Part shown: positions 12,402-24,282 of the stretch, one piece after another
How the letters are laid out: every line of letters begins with the position of its first letter
How positions within the stretch are numbered: position 1 is the stretch's first letter
NCBI GenBank assembly: GCA_037349105.1
Contig: JAYJMM010000004.1
Span: forward strand, 3,127,001 to 3,191,000
Source of the DNA: Limnomonas spitsbergensis
Lineage: Eukaryota; Chlorophyta; Chlorophyceae; Chlamydomonadales
Direction of reading: 5' to 3'
Length of the DNA stretch: 64,000 nt
The notes under the pieces: model-generated
The model's database searches: none
The model's input: the letters and a program-made list of their open reading frames with translations, nothing else
Told to the model about the DNA's origin: nothing
Made by a program: the position numbers and the translations under genes

Positions 12402-13810
12402 AGCGACAATAATGGATATTTGCCGCGCTGCACTGTTCTGTTGAGTGCTGCCACGTCCCAGGAGTTTTGTAACCCGCATTGGGTTGGTTCTTTCGACCTG
12501 AAGGAAATGTTGGGTCATTTAGTTAAAACGACGTTACACTGTGGGTCCTGCCCCAACAGGCTCGACCGCGTCGGCGCCCCTCTGTCTGGTAGTGCTTCCG
12601 GTTCACGTGTTAAGGGCCGAGGTGTTTGAGATAACTGCGGCGCATGACTTGCTTGTGTGCAAGAGGGTAGAATAAAGAATGCAGTTAGATGCTCCAGTTC
12701 ACCCCCTCGTGTTTCGTTGTTTCCCCCTTGGCCCAGGATATAACTAATTGTAGGCTGCTCTCTCTTGCTACCGGGTTGCATCTAGTTCTTTGTCCGCTGT
12801 CTTGTACAGCCATACCCATGTTATTTATCCCAGAACCGTGCTTATTAAAGCGATTGTAACCGTCTTGCTGGTCAAAACAGACAACTCTTTGTTGTGTGGT
12901 GTCCCTGGAAACGAAACATATGTGATTGGTTGCACACTACCTTCACCCGAGGGGGGGCAAAATAACTGGAAACACCTCACCCTCGAAAGTGATAGAGCTT
13001 GACGAGAGCTTTCCATATCTGGTCTTAAAATGCATTTTGGCCCAACGGTGACCGAGGTACAGAGAGCCAAACGATAAAGATCTTGTAGATTTCACGAAAG
13101 TTTATTATGTCAATAACATCATAACCCCGAGGAAACTGCATGATATGAAGATCTCACTGCATAGGGTAGGGCCAGGGCTTTCCAATGACCTCCTGTGCAT
13201 GTTCAACATTAAGTACCCGGTCAACGCACGTCAACTTGGGAGAGGGGGGGGTCCAAGCCCCTGAAAAACACGTTTCCTTCTTTAGTTGTAGCTGAGGTAC
13301 CCTTCCGACGGTTCCGAAAGTTAGGTGCAACTCCCATGTCAAACGGATGTGGTTTTGGAGAATTAGGAGGGGTGGGGTCTTTTTTCCCTCCCCCCCCCCT
13401 TGCCTTTACCTTCGGTAATCAACATGTGACGTAAAGATAAGGATGCCGAAATGGGACATTTACATGTCTTACCTCGTTCTTTGTTTCCTTCCTACGGTAA
13501 TACGGCCACACTGATGTTCACGATGTTCTAGAACGGTGCCTATTATTAGCAATTGTTACCGTTGCGCAGATGACAAAAATGGTTCGATGGTGTCTACAGG
13601 AATTAAACAAATGATTATTTGATAATCAGCAAGTGACATGAAAAACATGATGCCGAAATGTGACATCTACTAATCCGGAATATTATTGAGGAAAGGGGGG
13701 AAATGATGACTGGCCAGATAGATACCATCAGATAGATACCATCATATAACCCCTGATACCATTGTTAACCTGCCGGTTTACGTAGGCACCTGCCAATGAT
13801 GGGGATAAAC
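12402..13810. other. convergent intergenic region with diverged direct repeats
   Basis: About 1.4 kb lie between the SIR stop and the S1-protein stop. No coding frame stands out. A block at about 12780-12860 (with AGAACCGTGCTTATTA and GATTGTAACCG) recurs in diverged form at 13475-13565 (AGAACGGTGCCTATTA, AATTGTTACCG). A second pair around GATGCCGAAATG occurs at 13441 and 13650. Near 13717-13745 a short AGATAGATACCATC motif is repeated. These look like old fragments of a dispersed repeat. Confidence 0.5.
12468..12472 (+). terminator. possible polyadenylation signal of SIR
   Basis: TGTAA, the poly(A) signal known from Chlamydomonas and Volvox, stands 67 nt after the SIR stop. An AATAAA at 12671-12676 is an alternative. 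Neither can be confirmed without transcript ends. Confidence 0.3.
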
Positions 13811-16800
13811 TCACGACAGCAACTCAGAATCGCTGCTGTCACTGGACGATGAACCCTTGTCCTTCTTATGTTTCTTCTCCTTCTTGCCCTTCTTCTCCTT
13901 GTCTTTCTTCGTTTTCTTCCCCTTCTTTTTCTTCTTGTCTTTTTTGCCGTCCTTCCTGATTGCAAAAATCGGGATTTAGACAGCAGGCAAACTTTGCAAA
14001 GGGTTTTGAGACATGGCTACCAGATCCAGGAGGACAACAATGCAGGTAAATGCTGACTCACCCATGCTTCTTGTATTGCTCAATGATGGCAAGAGCTTCC
14101 TCCACCGTCTTGGGCATGGCTGAAGCGATTAATACCTCTCGCACACCTCCTAGAAACAGGAGGCAAAGCAACATCAGAGAGATGCGTGAGTTTGAAGTGC
14201 ACGGATCTGTTGTCGGTTTTACCTGGTGGTAGTGGCGGCGGCGGAGGCAGCTGCTGTGCCATGGGTGGCCGCGGCAAATTCTTACGTCCATCATCCTCCA
14301 GCAATGAATACTCCCCCTTGTGGTCACCCTGAAACGGCAAATGAAGCAAGCATCATGACTGAGTTGACAAGACAAAGCACATAGCCTTGATGCTATTGAT
14401 GCATGCAGCCTATCCCTACAAGCCTTGACCTGAAGCAGGGAAGTGAGCAGCAGCACTGCAAGCACCTCCATAGCGGTGCAAATAAAAGGCTCGTCACAAC
14501 GTCGAATCTCAAAAATTAAAAGAAAACCCCGACAAAGCGCGCGAGTATGCAATTAAAGGGGGCTTTGCCAGTGGTAAAATTTGGACGAGAAATGAACCAC
14601 CCACCACGTACAGCCGATTATCTCCAGCAAGGTGGCCCCAGTCTATCTTTCCGCCGATCACCTCACCTGCGCACAGACAAACACACACGGAGAAACAAAG
14701 AGGTGTTGCGTCATTAACCGGGAGAAACAAAAGCATGATGTCAGGACAGTGTCAGGCAGGTGCTTTCAACTCCTCACCTCCATCTTCACACCTAATTTCA
14801 ATTAGTGACAAGCAATACCACACGTGTTGAAGTGACAGCTAAGAGGCGTCTTGTGACCTTTGCACCACTTACCCACACCTGCTCCCACGCCAGTGCCCCC
14901 GGGCCTGCCACCTCCGCCTCCTTCCCCTCTGGGCTTGTACCGCAACCCGTTGGGGTCGAGGTCCTCCCCGGTCTTCTGGTCCACCAGTTTGATCGAGCAG
15001 CCAATCTTGGGCCCCCTCCCAGAGCCTGGCTCTTCCTCAATGACCTCGACAACCTGTGCATAGCCCGTTGATCAACAGTTTCAACACGCCTTATTTTAGG
15101 AAGCTTCAACTAGAATTCAATGACCTCGACAACCTGTGAGCAGCACATTGATCAACAATTTCAGCACACCTTATTTGAGGGAGCTGAAGCAATAAATCAG
15201 CGAAGTCATGGCCAGAGGCGGAGGAGGTCTCGTGCAACAAGCCCTGCTGCTTGGGCCACAGTCCACAAGCCGATTCAGGTTTGATCCCCGCAGCCCATTG
15301 GTGGCTGTCGAATGGCCAATTTTTGGAGTCCACTAAAATAAAAACTGATTAACACAGGGTCTTTATCATTGGACCATTGGACTTGCCACTCCAGACATGA
15401 TAAAAGATGGCGGTGAAGCCTGGACTCCATTGCTGCAGCATTGGTGACAAACCTTCACTCCACACATCTTCATCCTCAGGAGACACCGAGACAGCGCCTC
15501 TAGCCACCCCACCTTCACAAATACAGGATCGCCAATGGCGACCACGCTCGCCAGTTCCGCCCTCTTCTCCTCATCCGAGTCGTCCCGGCTGAAAGAAAGG
15601 TAGTTGCTGACCTGGCAGCAACAACACGAAGCAGTTGCTTGGTGATAAGGAGCAGCAGGGATCAAGTGGTGAACAATTGAAGATACCAAGAATTGGGGCA
15701 GTCAAATTAGTAGAAACAGGGGTCAGAGCTGACAGCAATTACCTCATAGACCGGCAGCCATGTCCCATACTTCGGCCCAAATGAGCTTACTCAATCAACG
15801 CACCTGTTTGTGTATTTATATATTTTTAGGCGGTGCGGAGATGCCATCATCTAGCAGGGTAAGACTGATGACTCATGAGGCACTAGGGTATGCCTCACAA
15901 CTTATACAAGGAAACAGGAAATTCCTATATGACTATGTATAAGTTTATGTGAGTGCGAACTTATGTAAGGTCGCCGATCCCTACTCACGAGTCACACGTT
16001 GAAGAGCCTGGACCGTTCACACTGCATGCCACACAGTCTGATTGCATACCTGGCTGCTGTGCACCAGTCCATTCTTCCTGAAGCCGTCCAGTTGAACGAA
16101 AACCCCATACGGCTCAATGCGCCTCACAGTCCCCCGATGTACGGTGCCCTCCTCCGGAGGCTCATCCTTCTGAGGGCCTGCCACTGCACAAAGACGCGCA
16201 CACAAACGAACACAACTTGTTAAATAAGCCTACAAAACAAACAAACAAACAAACACAACTTGATAAAGAAGCTACAAGCGCAAAACCATCCATCACCAGT
16301 ATTCAGCAGGAGTATTGCCGGACGATGCTCAGTGTTTTTTAGTGAGTGGTACACCACTATCAGCTACAGTTCAGCTACACTGTGGCCCAAGGCCACAAGC
16401 CCCTAGTTCGGCCAGCACTGCTGCTTGGACCACCGGCCGGAGGCCGGTCCAGGTTTGGTGGGAATCGGCCCAGGGGTGGTCGCGGGGCGGCCCAGCAAGG
16501 GTGGTCTGGTGCCCACTAAAATGAACACTAGCGATGCCGCCAAAATGCGGAGTGGCAATGCCCCTTACATGGATGTGCATCAAAGGACCCCAATTGAGCC
16601 TCCCAGTTTTTAGCATGAGTCACCGGCAGGTTTTGAGGCATACCCCGACAGTCTCCTCTGAATACGCACCCCCCAACATCCACTCCTCTCACCCGCTGCC
16701 GCCCCCACCACTCACCTGCCATCATTCGACCTGAGGGGTCAAGGTCGGTCCCATCCGCCTGCGAGACTGCGCGCATAGAGCCGTTCACGCGCAGGTCCCC

Positions 16801-18379
16801 ACTGCGTTTGTCCGCCTCAATTCCCGTCACCTTGACCCAGACCTGAGTCCACCGGGTCAGGGAACAGGGGTCAAAGCAGCAATACTAGGAGATTGCAGCG
16901 ATCACTAGATCTCCCTATTTTCCTTGGAGGAGATCATGATCCAGATCCGCCTCCCATCAGGCAACGAGCTCCTGTCTACAACGGTGCAACCCACACCCCA
17001 ACACATACATCCCCTTGCTCACACCTGCATGCCCTTGGGGAACAGGAAGTCCAGCGCCTTGGCCCGTGTTTCGGTGTCGTCACTCTTTTCAAACTTAATA
17101 TCGTCGGCAACCTGGAGGGTAAGCAGAGGGTGCACACATGTCAGAGACTCATTGAGTGTACGGCTCATTAGAAAGCAAGCTATTTGGTTACAGCCTGATT
17201 TGAAGCACACTTCAGCTGCATCACGGCCAACAGCCCGACGATGCTGGACTAGCAAATCCTGTTGTTTGGGCTGCCGGCCGGAAGTCGGTCATGCTTTGGT
17301 CCTCATTGGACCCCCAGCTGCCCCACTATCTGGTCTGGTGCTCAGTGAGCAATTACACTGGTTGACACATGCAGCAAAGAGACAAAGAGCCTGGCTACCT
17401 TCAGTGCTAACTAGCTCTTATATAGTAACCGCTGACACAACATTCTGATCATCCGACTGAGCTATGGGCTGAAAGGGCCTGGCTTTCGAAGGAGGGAACT
17501 TCAAGCCATGATAGAGGTGCTGAAGAGGCTCTAGTCAAAACATCTCCTCCAGCCCACCCCCCTTCACGCCATTCTCGAGGCGCTTACGAGGCTGGGAGTC
17601 TAATCATTTCCTTCAGGCCATTCCGCTCTCAACCCACCTGAGTGTTATGTACCAGGACATCGCGGCGGTACCCTGGGATGGAAACGAATATGCCAAAGTG
17701 CTTCACCGTGTGCACTGTGCTCTGGTGGACCGAGCCGATATCTGGAGGCGTGTCACTGACAGGGGGCTCCACATTTTGGTGCCCACGATTGCCCTGACCG
17801 TGTCCTACAGCGCCTGCGCACAGTCACAGCTACCATGATGCATGTTCTGCCACAGTTACAGCTGCAATGGTGGAGCGAAATTATAATGAAAGGTGACTTC
17901 ACATTATCGTCCACATTATCGACTACAGTACCTAAAAGTGGTGGCGGGGGATAGTTGTGAGCTGAGCCACCATGCCGCTCTGGGTCCTTGCAGCGCTGTG
18001 AACCTCCGTCATGCCGCTCAGAACCACCATGTCGTTCTGAGCCTCCATGTCGCTCTGTGCCTGCATGTCGCTCTGAGCCTCCATGCCGCTCTGGGCCTCC
18101 ATGCCGCTCAGAACCACCATGTCGCTCAGAACCTCCATGCGGCCGCTCCATGCTACGAGATCTGCTGCTGCGACGACGCTGGTGGTCTCTACTGCGGTCT
18201 CTACTGCGGTCTCTACTGCGGTCTTTAACATTCGAACGGTCGTCCCTGAATTCTCTTGACCTGCTGCGAGAAAGACCTTTACGCGGAGGAGAGCGCCTGA
18301 TCCTGTCGTGAGATCTACTTCTTCGAGCTGGGCTGCGATGACGATCCGAATGATGCCTCCCCTCTCTCTCCGAACCCAT
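13811..18379 (-). CDS. RNA-binding protein with two S1 domains, RS-like N-terminus and Lys-rich tail
   Basis: Eleven exons: 17932-18379, 17638-17813, 17025-17111, 16716-16842, 16050-16183, 15513-15611, 14873-15053, 14605-14666, 14223-14328, 14062-14149, 13811-13955; phases agree, 550 aa. Residues 1-149 are Arg/Ser-rich (RSRSR, DRSRDRS) and then carry about seven imperfect GGSERH-type hexapeptides. An S1 domain spans about 176-263 (VKHFGIFVSIPGYRR, then GTDLDP). A second spans about 292-383 (GTVHRGTVRRIEPYGVFVQL, then GEDLDP). A Gly/Pro-rich stretch follows, and the tail (about 505-550) is nearly all Lys, ending in SSSSDSSDSE. S1 plus a Lys-rich/acidic-Ser tail recalls ZCCHC17/pNO40 nucleolar proteins, but no CCHC knuckle is seen. 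A nuclear RNA-processing role is inferred. Confidence 0.85.
15223..15342 (+). repeat. dispersed repeat copy (intron 6 of S1 gene)
   Basis: This copy has the family marks CTGCTTGGGCCAC, CCGATTCAGGTTTGATCCC and a closing GTCCACTAAAAT. It is a shortened copy compared with 16357-16528. It lies antisense to the host gene. Confidence 0.6.
16357..16528 (+). repeat. dispersed repeat copy (intron 4 of S1 gene)
   Basis: About 172 bp with the full order of family blocks: TCAGCTACA repeated twice, GCCAGCAC, TGCTTGGACCACCGGCCGG, GGTCCAGGTTTGG, AATCGGCCC, a G-rich stretch, and the end GGTGCCCACTAAAATGAAC. It has no open frame and no terminal inverted repeats, as expected for a non-autonomous, SINE-like sequence. 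Confidence 0.7.
17204..17352 (+). repeat. dispersed repeat copy (intron 2 of S1 gene)
   Basis: This is a diverged copy. It shares TTCAGCTGCATCACGGCC, GTTTGGGCTGCCGGCCGGAA, TCGGTCATGCTTTGGTCC and the ending CTGGTGCTCAGTGAGC with the copy at 16357-16528. Confidence 0.6.
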
Positions 18380-18682
18380 TTTTATTTGATGCAGTAGGAA
18401 CTTTACTAGGATAAAACAACTCCGGGCTCTTGTGATGTTTGCGCGACGTTGGCGAATGGTGTGTTGGAAAAGTAGGGGCGTCGGCACACAGCCGGGGCCA
18501 GGCCAGGGCCTTGGGAATGGGCCACCTTCTCTGTACGGCATGCTGGCCAGTCAGAAGCCTCAACCCACACTGAAACGATTTCCCTCTTTCTTACATTCAG
18601 CAGCCTGCGTTACCATTAAACAAAAAAATCTACTTGTCAGCATTTCATAATATGTCTCTTCTGGGCAGACTCAGCTCAAAAC
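18380..18682. promoter_or_regulatory. shared head-to-head upstream region S1 gene / AHAS small subunit
   Basis: These 303 bp separate divergent start codons at 18379 (minus) and 18683 (plus). It must contain both 5' flanks. An out-of-frame ATG at 18652 would put a short upstream reading frame ahead of the AHAS start. No further element is recognised. Confidence 0.4.
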
Positions 18683-21600
18683 ATGCATGTGCGTATCGGA
18701 GCAGAATCTTCTGCGTTAAATATACAAGTAATCCTTGAAACCATCTTACATATTCATGAATGCACAGCTATTCATCTCGGGACTGATAAGCGGCTGATTG
18801 CAACTGCCGCGTGTCGCATCCCGTTGGCTGCGCGGGCGACAAGTTATCAAAGAAACCTGGTTCAGGCGAGATCGGTTGTGCTACTATGTGTGAGGATTGC
18901 AAACTCCGTCGCACATCGTGCTGACGCTCAGCGCGTATCCGCAGGTTTCTGCTGTTGCAGCCGAAGAGGCGATCTCGGCTGTGAGTTCAGAATTACCTTG
19001 CCTCACAAAGACGTTAACCATATTAATCATGATGTTTCTGGCCGTAGTCTAATGACAACATCAGGTCGGTCGATGATTCGACAGCGGATGTCTATGTGCG
19101 GGATCTCACCCCTCTCATGGAGGGAGTGGAAAAACATGTCATCTCTTGTTTCGTGGCGGATGAGTCAGGACTTATCAACCGAGTGGCAGGCGTCTTCGGG
19201 CGAAGAGGTGGATTTCCTTGACTGCCTGTACATAGCCATGCACTCAAGCCGTCATAGCATCATCCCCATGCAGTTTATTTCAGCTGTCATGGCATCATGC
19301 CTCATGCAGTTCATTTCAGCCGTCACAGCATTTTGCCATAGGCATTTGATCTGGGCTGTCATGGCATCATACGCCATTCAGGAGATTTTACCTGTCATGG
19401 TATATCATGCCGGTGCAGTTTATTTCAGCCATCATGGCATCTAACCCCATTTAGGAGATTTCACCTGTCATGGCATCATGTCCCATGTCTTTTAATTCAT
19501 AGGTTTCGGCATCATACCCCATGCAGTTGATTTCAGCCGTTAGGGCATATCATGTCGTAATCCTTTTTCCAGACGTCATGGTATCATGCCCCATGCTATT
19601 TATTTCTGAGGTTTCCTTGGAACTTGAGTTTGTCTTCCATGCCGAAAACGGATGCATGACTGCAGGGCCGAGCACGAGACCTGACTAAACCGCCATCGCA
19701 CACGTCCCTTGCAGGTGCCAACATTGAGTCCCTCGCAGTTGGCCTGACCAAGGACAAGGCCCTGTTCTCCATTGTCGTGACTGGCACCAAGAACACAGTG
19801 GTAAGGATATAATTATCATGTAAAGTATCTCAATGAATGAAGGATCTTCTACATTGACAATCTGTTCAATCTTACGCTGGCCTGCCACAGTCCCGTGGCT
19901 GTGACTGCCGCTTGCCCTCTTTCACCCTTCAACGGTGTGATCGTGCTCCTCACCTGCAGTCAAACCTGGTAAAGCAGCTGTCAAAGCTGGTCAAGGTGCG
20001 GTACGTGGAGGACATCACTCAGGAGCTACGTGTGGGTAAGTGTGAAATAAAGCAAGCGCTGCTGGTTTTAGTGTACTCAAGCTACAATTCAGCTACATCA
20101 TGGCCTACGGTACCTGTAGCAAGGTCGCACCCATCAGCTCATGTGGTTAATGGCCATTAGTCGTAGGCAGCAGGAATGGGGTTTGGCAACATCATGGCTA
20201 ACCAGGGTTAAGTCTGGCTGTCCATACACACCCTCCATTCAGTGGGACTGGGCATCTTGCATTTAAGGAGGCCAGTCCTGCTGGAACACATCCAGCATCA
20301 TTACGAAATCAGAAAAAAAATTGACCGTTAGCATGGAGCATTTGTGCAGGGTGGTGCTCTCATGTCCTGGCATAGACTAAGCCCCCACCTCTTGCACTTC
20401 TTTTGGCTGCTCTGCACAGAGCGCGAGCTGGTCCTCTTGAAACTGGCTGTGAATTCTGGGGCTGTGCGGACCGAGGTTCTGCAGATGGCTGAGGTGTTCC
20501 GCGGAAAGGTGGTGGATATTTCAGACACAACGCTGACTCTGTGTGTATCAGGAGACCCCGGCAAGGTAGGTGTTCAGTGTGTACCATTGACTATTTTTTC
20601 GTGACTCAGCTACATGTTAGCTACATTCCAGCCTCTGGCTGGAGGCCCCGTTTGTGGCCAGCCATGCTTCTTTGGACACCATTCGTAGGCCAGTCCAGGT
20701 TAAGTCCCAATCAGGCCCTTGACGGCCTCGGGTCTGCCTGCTGGTGGACTCATAGTAAAACTGGTGTGGGCCCCAGGATGGGACTGAACGAAAGCTGTTT
20801 GTGCTCAGCAGGCCAAAAAGCATGACACGCATACCTATACTTCTTGTACTGCTGTACTGCTGCCACGATGATATACACCAGACATGTAAGGACGTTCCTG
20901 GCTAGCGCTGCACCGCATCTGCCTCCCCATGGGTGCTCTCGTAAGCCTGAGCTCCGACTGAGTTAAGTGCCCGTGTCCTTCCTCTTTTGCCTCTCAGTGT
21001 GCTGCCGCTGAGAAGCTTATGGGGAAGTACGGCCTGCTGGAGGTGGCCCGCACTGGACGTGTCTGCCTCAAACGGGGGGGCAACAAGGTCGCACCCATTC
21101 TGAAGGTCCCCGAGGTTCCGATCAGCAGGACAGACAAGATGTCAACAGCAGGGTGGGTGCAAAGAGCCGGGGGGCAAGACATTCATTTTGCCCCTGGTTG
21201 GTCTAATCTGTGTTTTTTTCGTTTGGTCAGAGTTGTCCTAGTAAGGCCCTGGGCCCCAAGCCTAGGATAGATCCTGGGAGGCCAGGCAGCTGTACTGCTT
21301 CATTGCTCTCACTGGCCCATGCTCACTGCAGGGTATCATCACAGAACGGCACGGAGGAGTCAGATGTGGGCACTGAGGGTCACCAGGCTGATCTGTTCAG
21401 CGTAGACGGGGACGACAATCCAGGCGTGTGGGATGTGAAGACGGTTTCGGACATCCTTGAGCCCACGTTTGGCGTCAATGATGGGGCGGATTTGTTGTCG
21501 CCATCCGAGTTCGTAGCGCACACCCTCATGATTGAGGTCCAGGACATGCCGGGGGTGCTCAACCAGGTGCGCCTGGCCGTCATGTGTCTGGGCATGTGGC

Positions 21601-23221
21601 TGAGGACTGAGCAAGAAGTTTGTTGGAGTGTAAGGTACTGTCCAAACAAAGGTGGTCTCTGGCCCGTCTCTCAAGCCCCCTGTCAGGGCCTCGTGAGGAG
21701 GCATGACGGCTCCTGAAAGCCATGCAGTTTCCTCCAGGCACTTTCGAGTGACGACAGTTTAATGAAATGCGGCTTTGAAGAATGCTATGTCGTCTTCTGT
21801 GCGCTGCGCCCATGGGATATGCATGGGGTATGCATGGGATATGCATGGGGTATGCATGGGGTATGCATGGGGTATGCATGGGGTATGCATGGGATATGCA
21901 TGGGGTATGCATGGAATTTGCATGGGATATGCATGGGGTATGCATGGGGTATGCATGGAATATGCATGGGGTATGCATGGGATATGCATGGGGTATGAAT
22001 GGGATATGCATGGGGTATGCATGGGGTATGCATGGGGTATGAATGGGATATGCATGGGGTATGCCTCCTGCAACGGATTTGTTGTGTGTGTGCAGGTGAC
22101 GGGCGTCTTTGCCCGACGTGGCTACAACGTGCAAAGCTTGGCCGTGGGGAAAAGCGAGCGTAAGGGCGTATCCCGTATCTGCATGGTGGTGCCTGGCAGC
22201 GATTTGTCCATTGCCAAGCTGTTCAAGCAACTCAGGAAGCTGGTGTTTGTGCTGAACCTGGTGGACCTCACGTTCTTACCCTTCATCAAGCGGGAATTGC
22301 TGCTGGTCAAGGTAAGGCAGGGGAGGGACGTGGGTTGGTGAGTAAAGAGGCGGCTAGGCAGAAAGGGGTGCTAGGTTCTTGCTGGTGATGGCTCGAAAAA
22401 TCTCTGATAGACCAATTGTGTGCCCATGTAAGTGTGTGCTGCTCATGTCTCATCGCCTCTCCCTTCATAAATAGTTGAAGCTCATGCCTACAGGCCGTCG
22501 CAAGCTGCAGGTTTGCCCAGCAGGTTCCAGGTGTTTCCACTTTTCTTAATTTGTTCTCGCTTCCAGCGCTTTCCAGTGAGTGTTTTGGACTCGTTCCCCT
22601 TGCTGCTACTCCGGACAGGTGTCTTGCTCAGCGCTCCAGCGGGGCGAGGTTCGAGACCTGGCTCAGATGTTCCGGGCTAACATCATCGATGTGTGCAGCA
22701 AGAGCCTGGTGATAGAGATTGTGGGCAAGGAGGACAAGCTTAAGGCCCTGACCGACCTGCTGGAGCCCTACGGTGAGGGGGAGAGGGGGCCATGGACCGA
22801 GGGGGGCAGGGGGGGCCCTGAACCGCTGGGACCCAAATTTAGCCGCTCCGCGGGATCTGGAGTCTCTGGCTGCCACTCTTTGCTACTCTGTCACTGATGT
22901 TGGCATGTCTGTGGTGCTACCCATTGACATGCTGTTGCCTTTGCGGTCTATTTTGCCGCGGCCGTTGTGTGTCTGCGCCAGTGACACTCTTACAACTGTA
23001 TTCCTTTTCTTCCTTTTCTTTTCTCCCAACGGGACACTTGAGCGCCCACGCGGCCGAGCCTTTTTGAGCAGGGCCCAGAGGTGTTATTTCATTGACTCTT
23101 ATTACTGGATGTGTTTGCAGGAATCTTGGAGATTGCACGCACAGGGCGTATTGCCCTGCCCCGCGAGTCTGGTCTGGATAACGAGTACCTGCAGAAGATG
23201 GCCACCTCGCGTGTGTTCTGA
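18683..23221 (+). CDS. AHASS: acetohydroxyacid synthase regulatory (small) subunit, plastid, two ACT pairs
   Basis: Exons 18683-18889, 18945-18980, 19048-19207, 19715-19800, 19960-20035, 20420-20565, 20998-21152, 21332-21566, 22096-22311, 22619-22772, 23121-23221 stay in phase and give about 523 aa. The subunit stimulates acetohydroxyacid synthase and confers valine/leucine feedback in branched-chain amino-acid synthesis. The protein is two homologous halves, as in land plants: the first ACT domain starts near residue 108 ([20 protein letters not shown], then ANIESLAVG), the second near 348 ([19 protein letters not shown], then YNVQSLAVG). Each half ends in the matching [10 protein letters not shown] or [10 protein letters not shown]. 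The N-terminal 80 residues are basic and Ala/Ser-rich, fitting a transit peptide; exons 1-2 are inferred from phase and composition only. Intron 8 holds an 11-bp repeat. Confidence 0.94.
20078..20200 (+). repeat. weak dispersed-repeat copy (AHAS intron 5)
   Basis: AGCTACAATTCAGCTACA followed by TCATGGCC matches the left end of the family. The rest is too diverged to align by eye, so this is a fragment or a chance match. Confidence 0.35.
20606..20776 (+). repeat. dispersed repeat copy (AHAS intron 6)
   Basis: Family blocks in order: CAGCTACATGTTAGCTACA, TGGCTGGAGGCCCC, GGCCAGCCATGCTTCTT, AGGCCAGTCCAGGTTAAG, CCCAATCAGGCC and TGCTGGTGGACTCATAGTAA. It aligns best to the copy at 34258-34430, including the preceding TCGTGACT. 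Confidence 0.7.
21812..22062 (+). repeat. 11-bp tandem repeat in AHAS intron 8
   Basis: About 23 units of TATGCATGGGG, alternating with TATGCATGGGA and a few GAATGG or GGAATT variants. Because 11 is not a multiple of 3 the array is open in several frames and yields repetitive [15 protein letters not shown] peptides that are not real. Each unit contains the palindrome ATGCAT. Confidence 0.92.
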
Positions 23222-24282
23222 AGTGTGTTCCGTGTCACCGTTCCTTCCACTCAGATGACCAGACTCAGGCTTCAAGCATCGGTGTAGATTACACTTATTC
23301 TGCTCTGCTTATCGAATATTGACTTCAACTGCAACCCAATTACTTAAATTTACGTGGCAGTCTCTTAGTCATTCCCTACTAGCTCCATGTGGCCAAGCGT
23401 TCAGCAGGGACCAGCGGGTATGCCTTGTTATAAACTTGGCAGTCTCTGCAGCTTTTAACCCAGATTTCCTACAGGCTAGAACATGCATTGATTGCACGAT
23501 GTAGTGGCGGCTGTTGCTGTCGGATGGAGTGGAAGGGTGGAGGGCAATTGAAATTTGCTGGTGGTTGCAGCTTTGAGCCGAGTTCCTCGGTTCAAACCGC
23601 TCCCCTGGTGTCCTTGTACAGCGCTGAAGCCGAAAATTCGTAAAACAGCTGTGGAAGGGGGGCACAAAGGGATTTTATTTTCAAGGTCGAATTGGCCTGT
23701 GGGCACCAGTCAGTGACATTAAAGGCGATACTGTCAGGATTGAAAGTGGCATGGCTGCACCATTGTCCTGGCTGAACGAGCTCATCCCCTACCAGCTCCT
23801 CGCAGCTGAGCGGTCAGCAAGGCCCAGCGGGTCAATGACGTTACACCTCTGGGCCCTGCTCAAAAAGGCTCAGCCACGTGGGCGTCTAACTTGAGGGTTG
23901 GGAGGAAGGAACGAAACAAACATGCACCGCTCTTAACTCTCAGCCTGATAAAACTTCCCCATCACCAGGTTGTGGTTACATCATAAAGAAAAGGCCTCAA
24001 AGCTGGCAATTACGTTCTAAGCCATGTTCACAAGCCCTACACTACTTGGTGCTACACCCAAAGTTGAGGGGTCAAATCAGCTAAACGATCCTCTCCCCCC
24101 TGCTTAAAAAAAATCACCCTGTTCGTGTTTCAACCCCCCTCACATACGAGGATGGCGCGGCTACACCATAGTCCTGGCTGTGGATGGTAGCTGGACTTGA
24201 GGTTGCTCATAGTCCCCCCACCAGCCCCACAAGGCCAAGCATTCAGCAGGGCCCAGCAGGTATGCACTGTTCTACACATGGC
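23222..24282. other. convergent intergenic region with three related repeat copies
   Basis: About 1.06 kb lie between the AHAS small-subunit stop and the ACBP stop. Three diverged segments around 23365-23430, 23770-23840 and 24200-24275 share an order of blocks: CACCAGC or TACCAGCTCC, GGCCAAGC, TTCAGCAGGG, CCAGCGGGT. Two of them also share CACCATAGTCCTGGCTG or a near match upstream. No gene is visible; the 3' UTRs of both neighbours must lie here. Confidence 0.5.

Noticed and set aside
17893..18311. Plus-strand frames with Cys/His-rich repeats opposite the S1 gene exon 1
   Set aside because: They are shadows of the GGSERH-type repeats on the minus strand; the minus reading splices in phase into two S1 domains.
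21580..22230. 216-codon minus-strand frame ([10 protein letters not shown] repeats)
   Set aside because: It is the antisense of the 11-bp intronic array plus AHAS exon sequence in the wrong strand.
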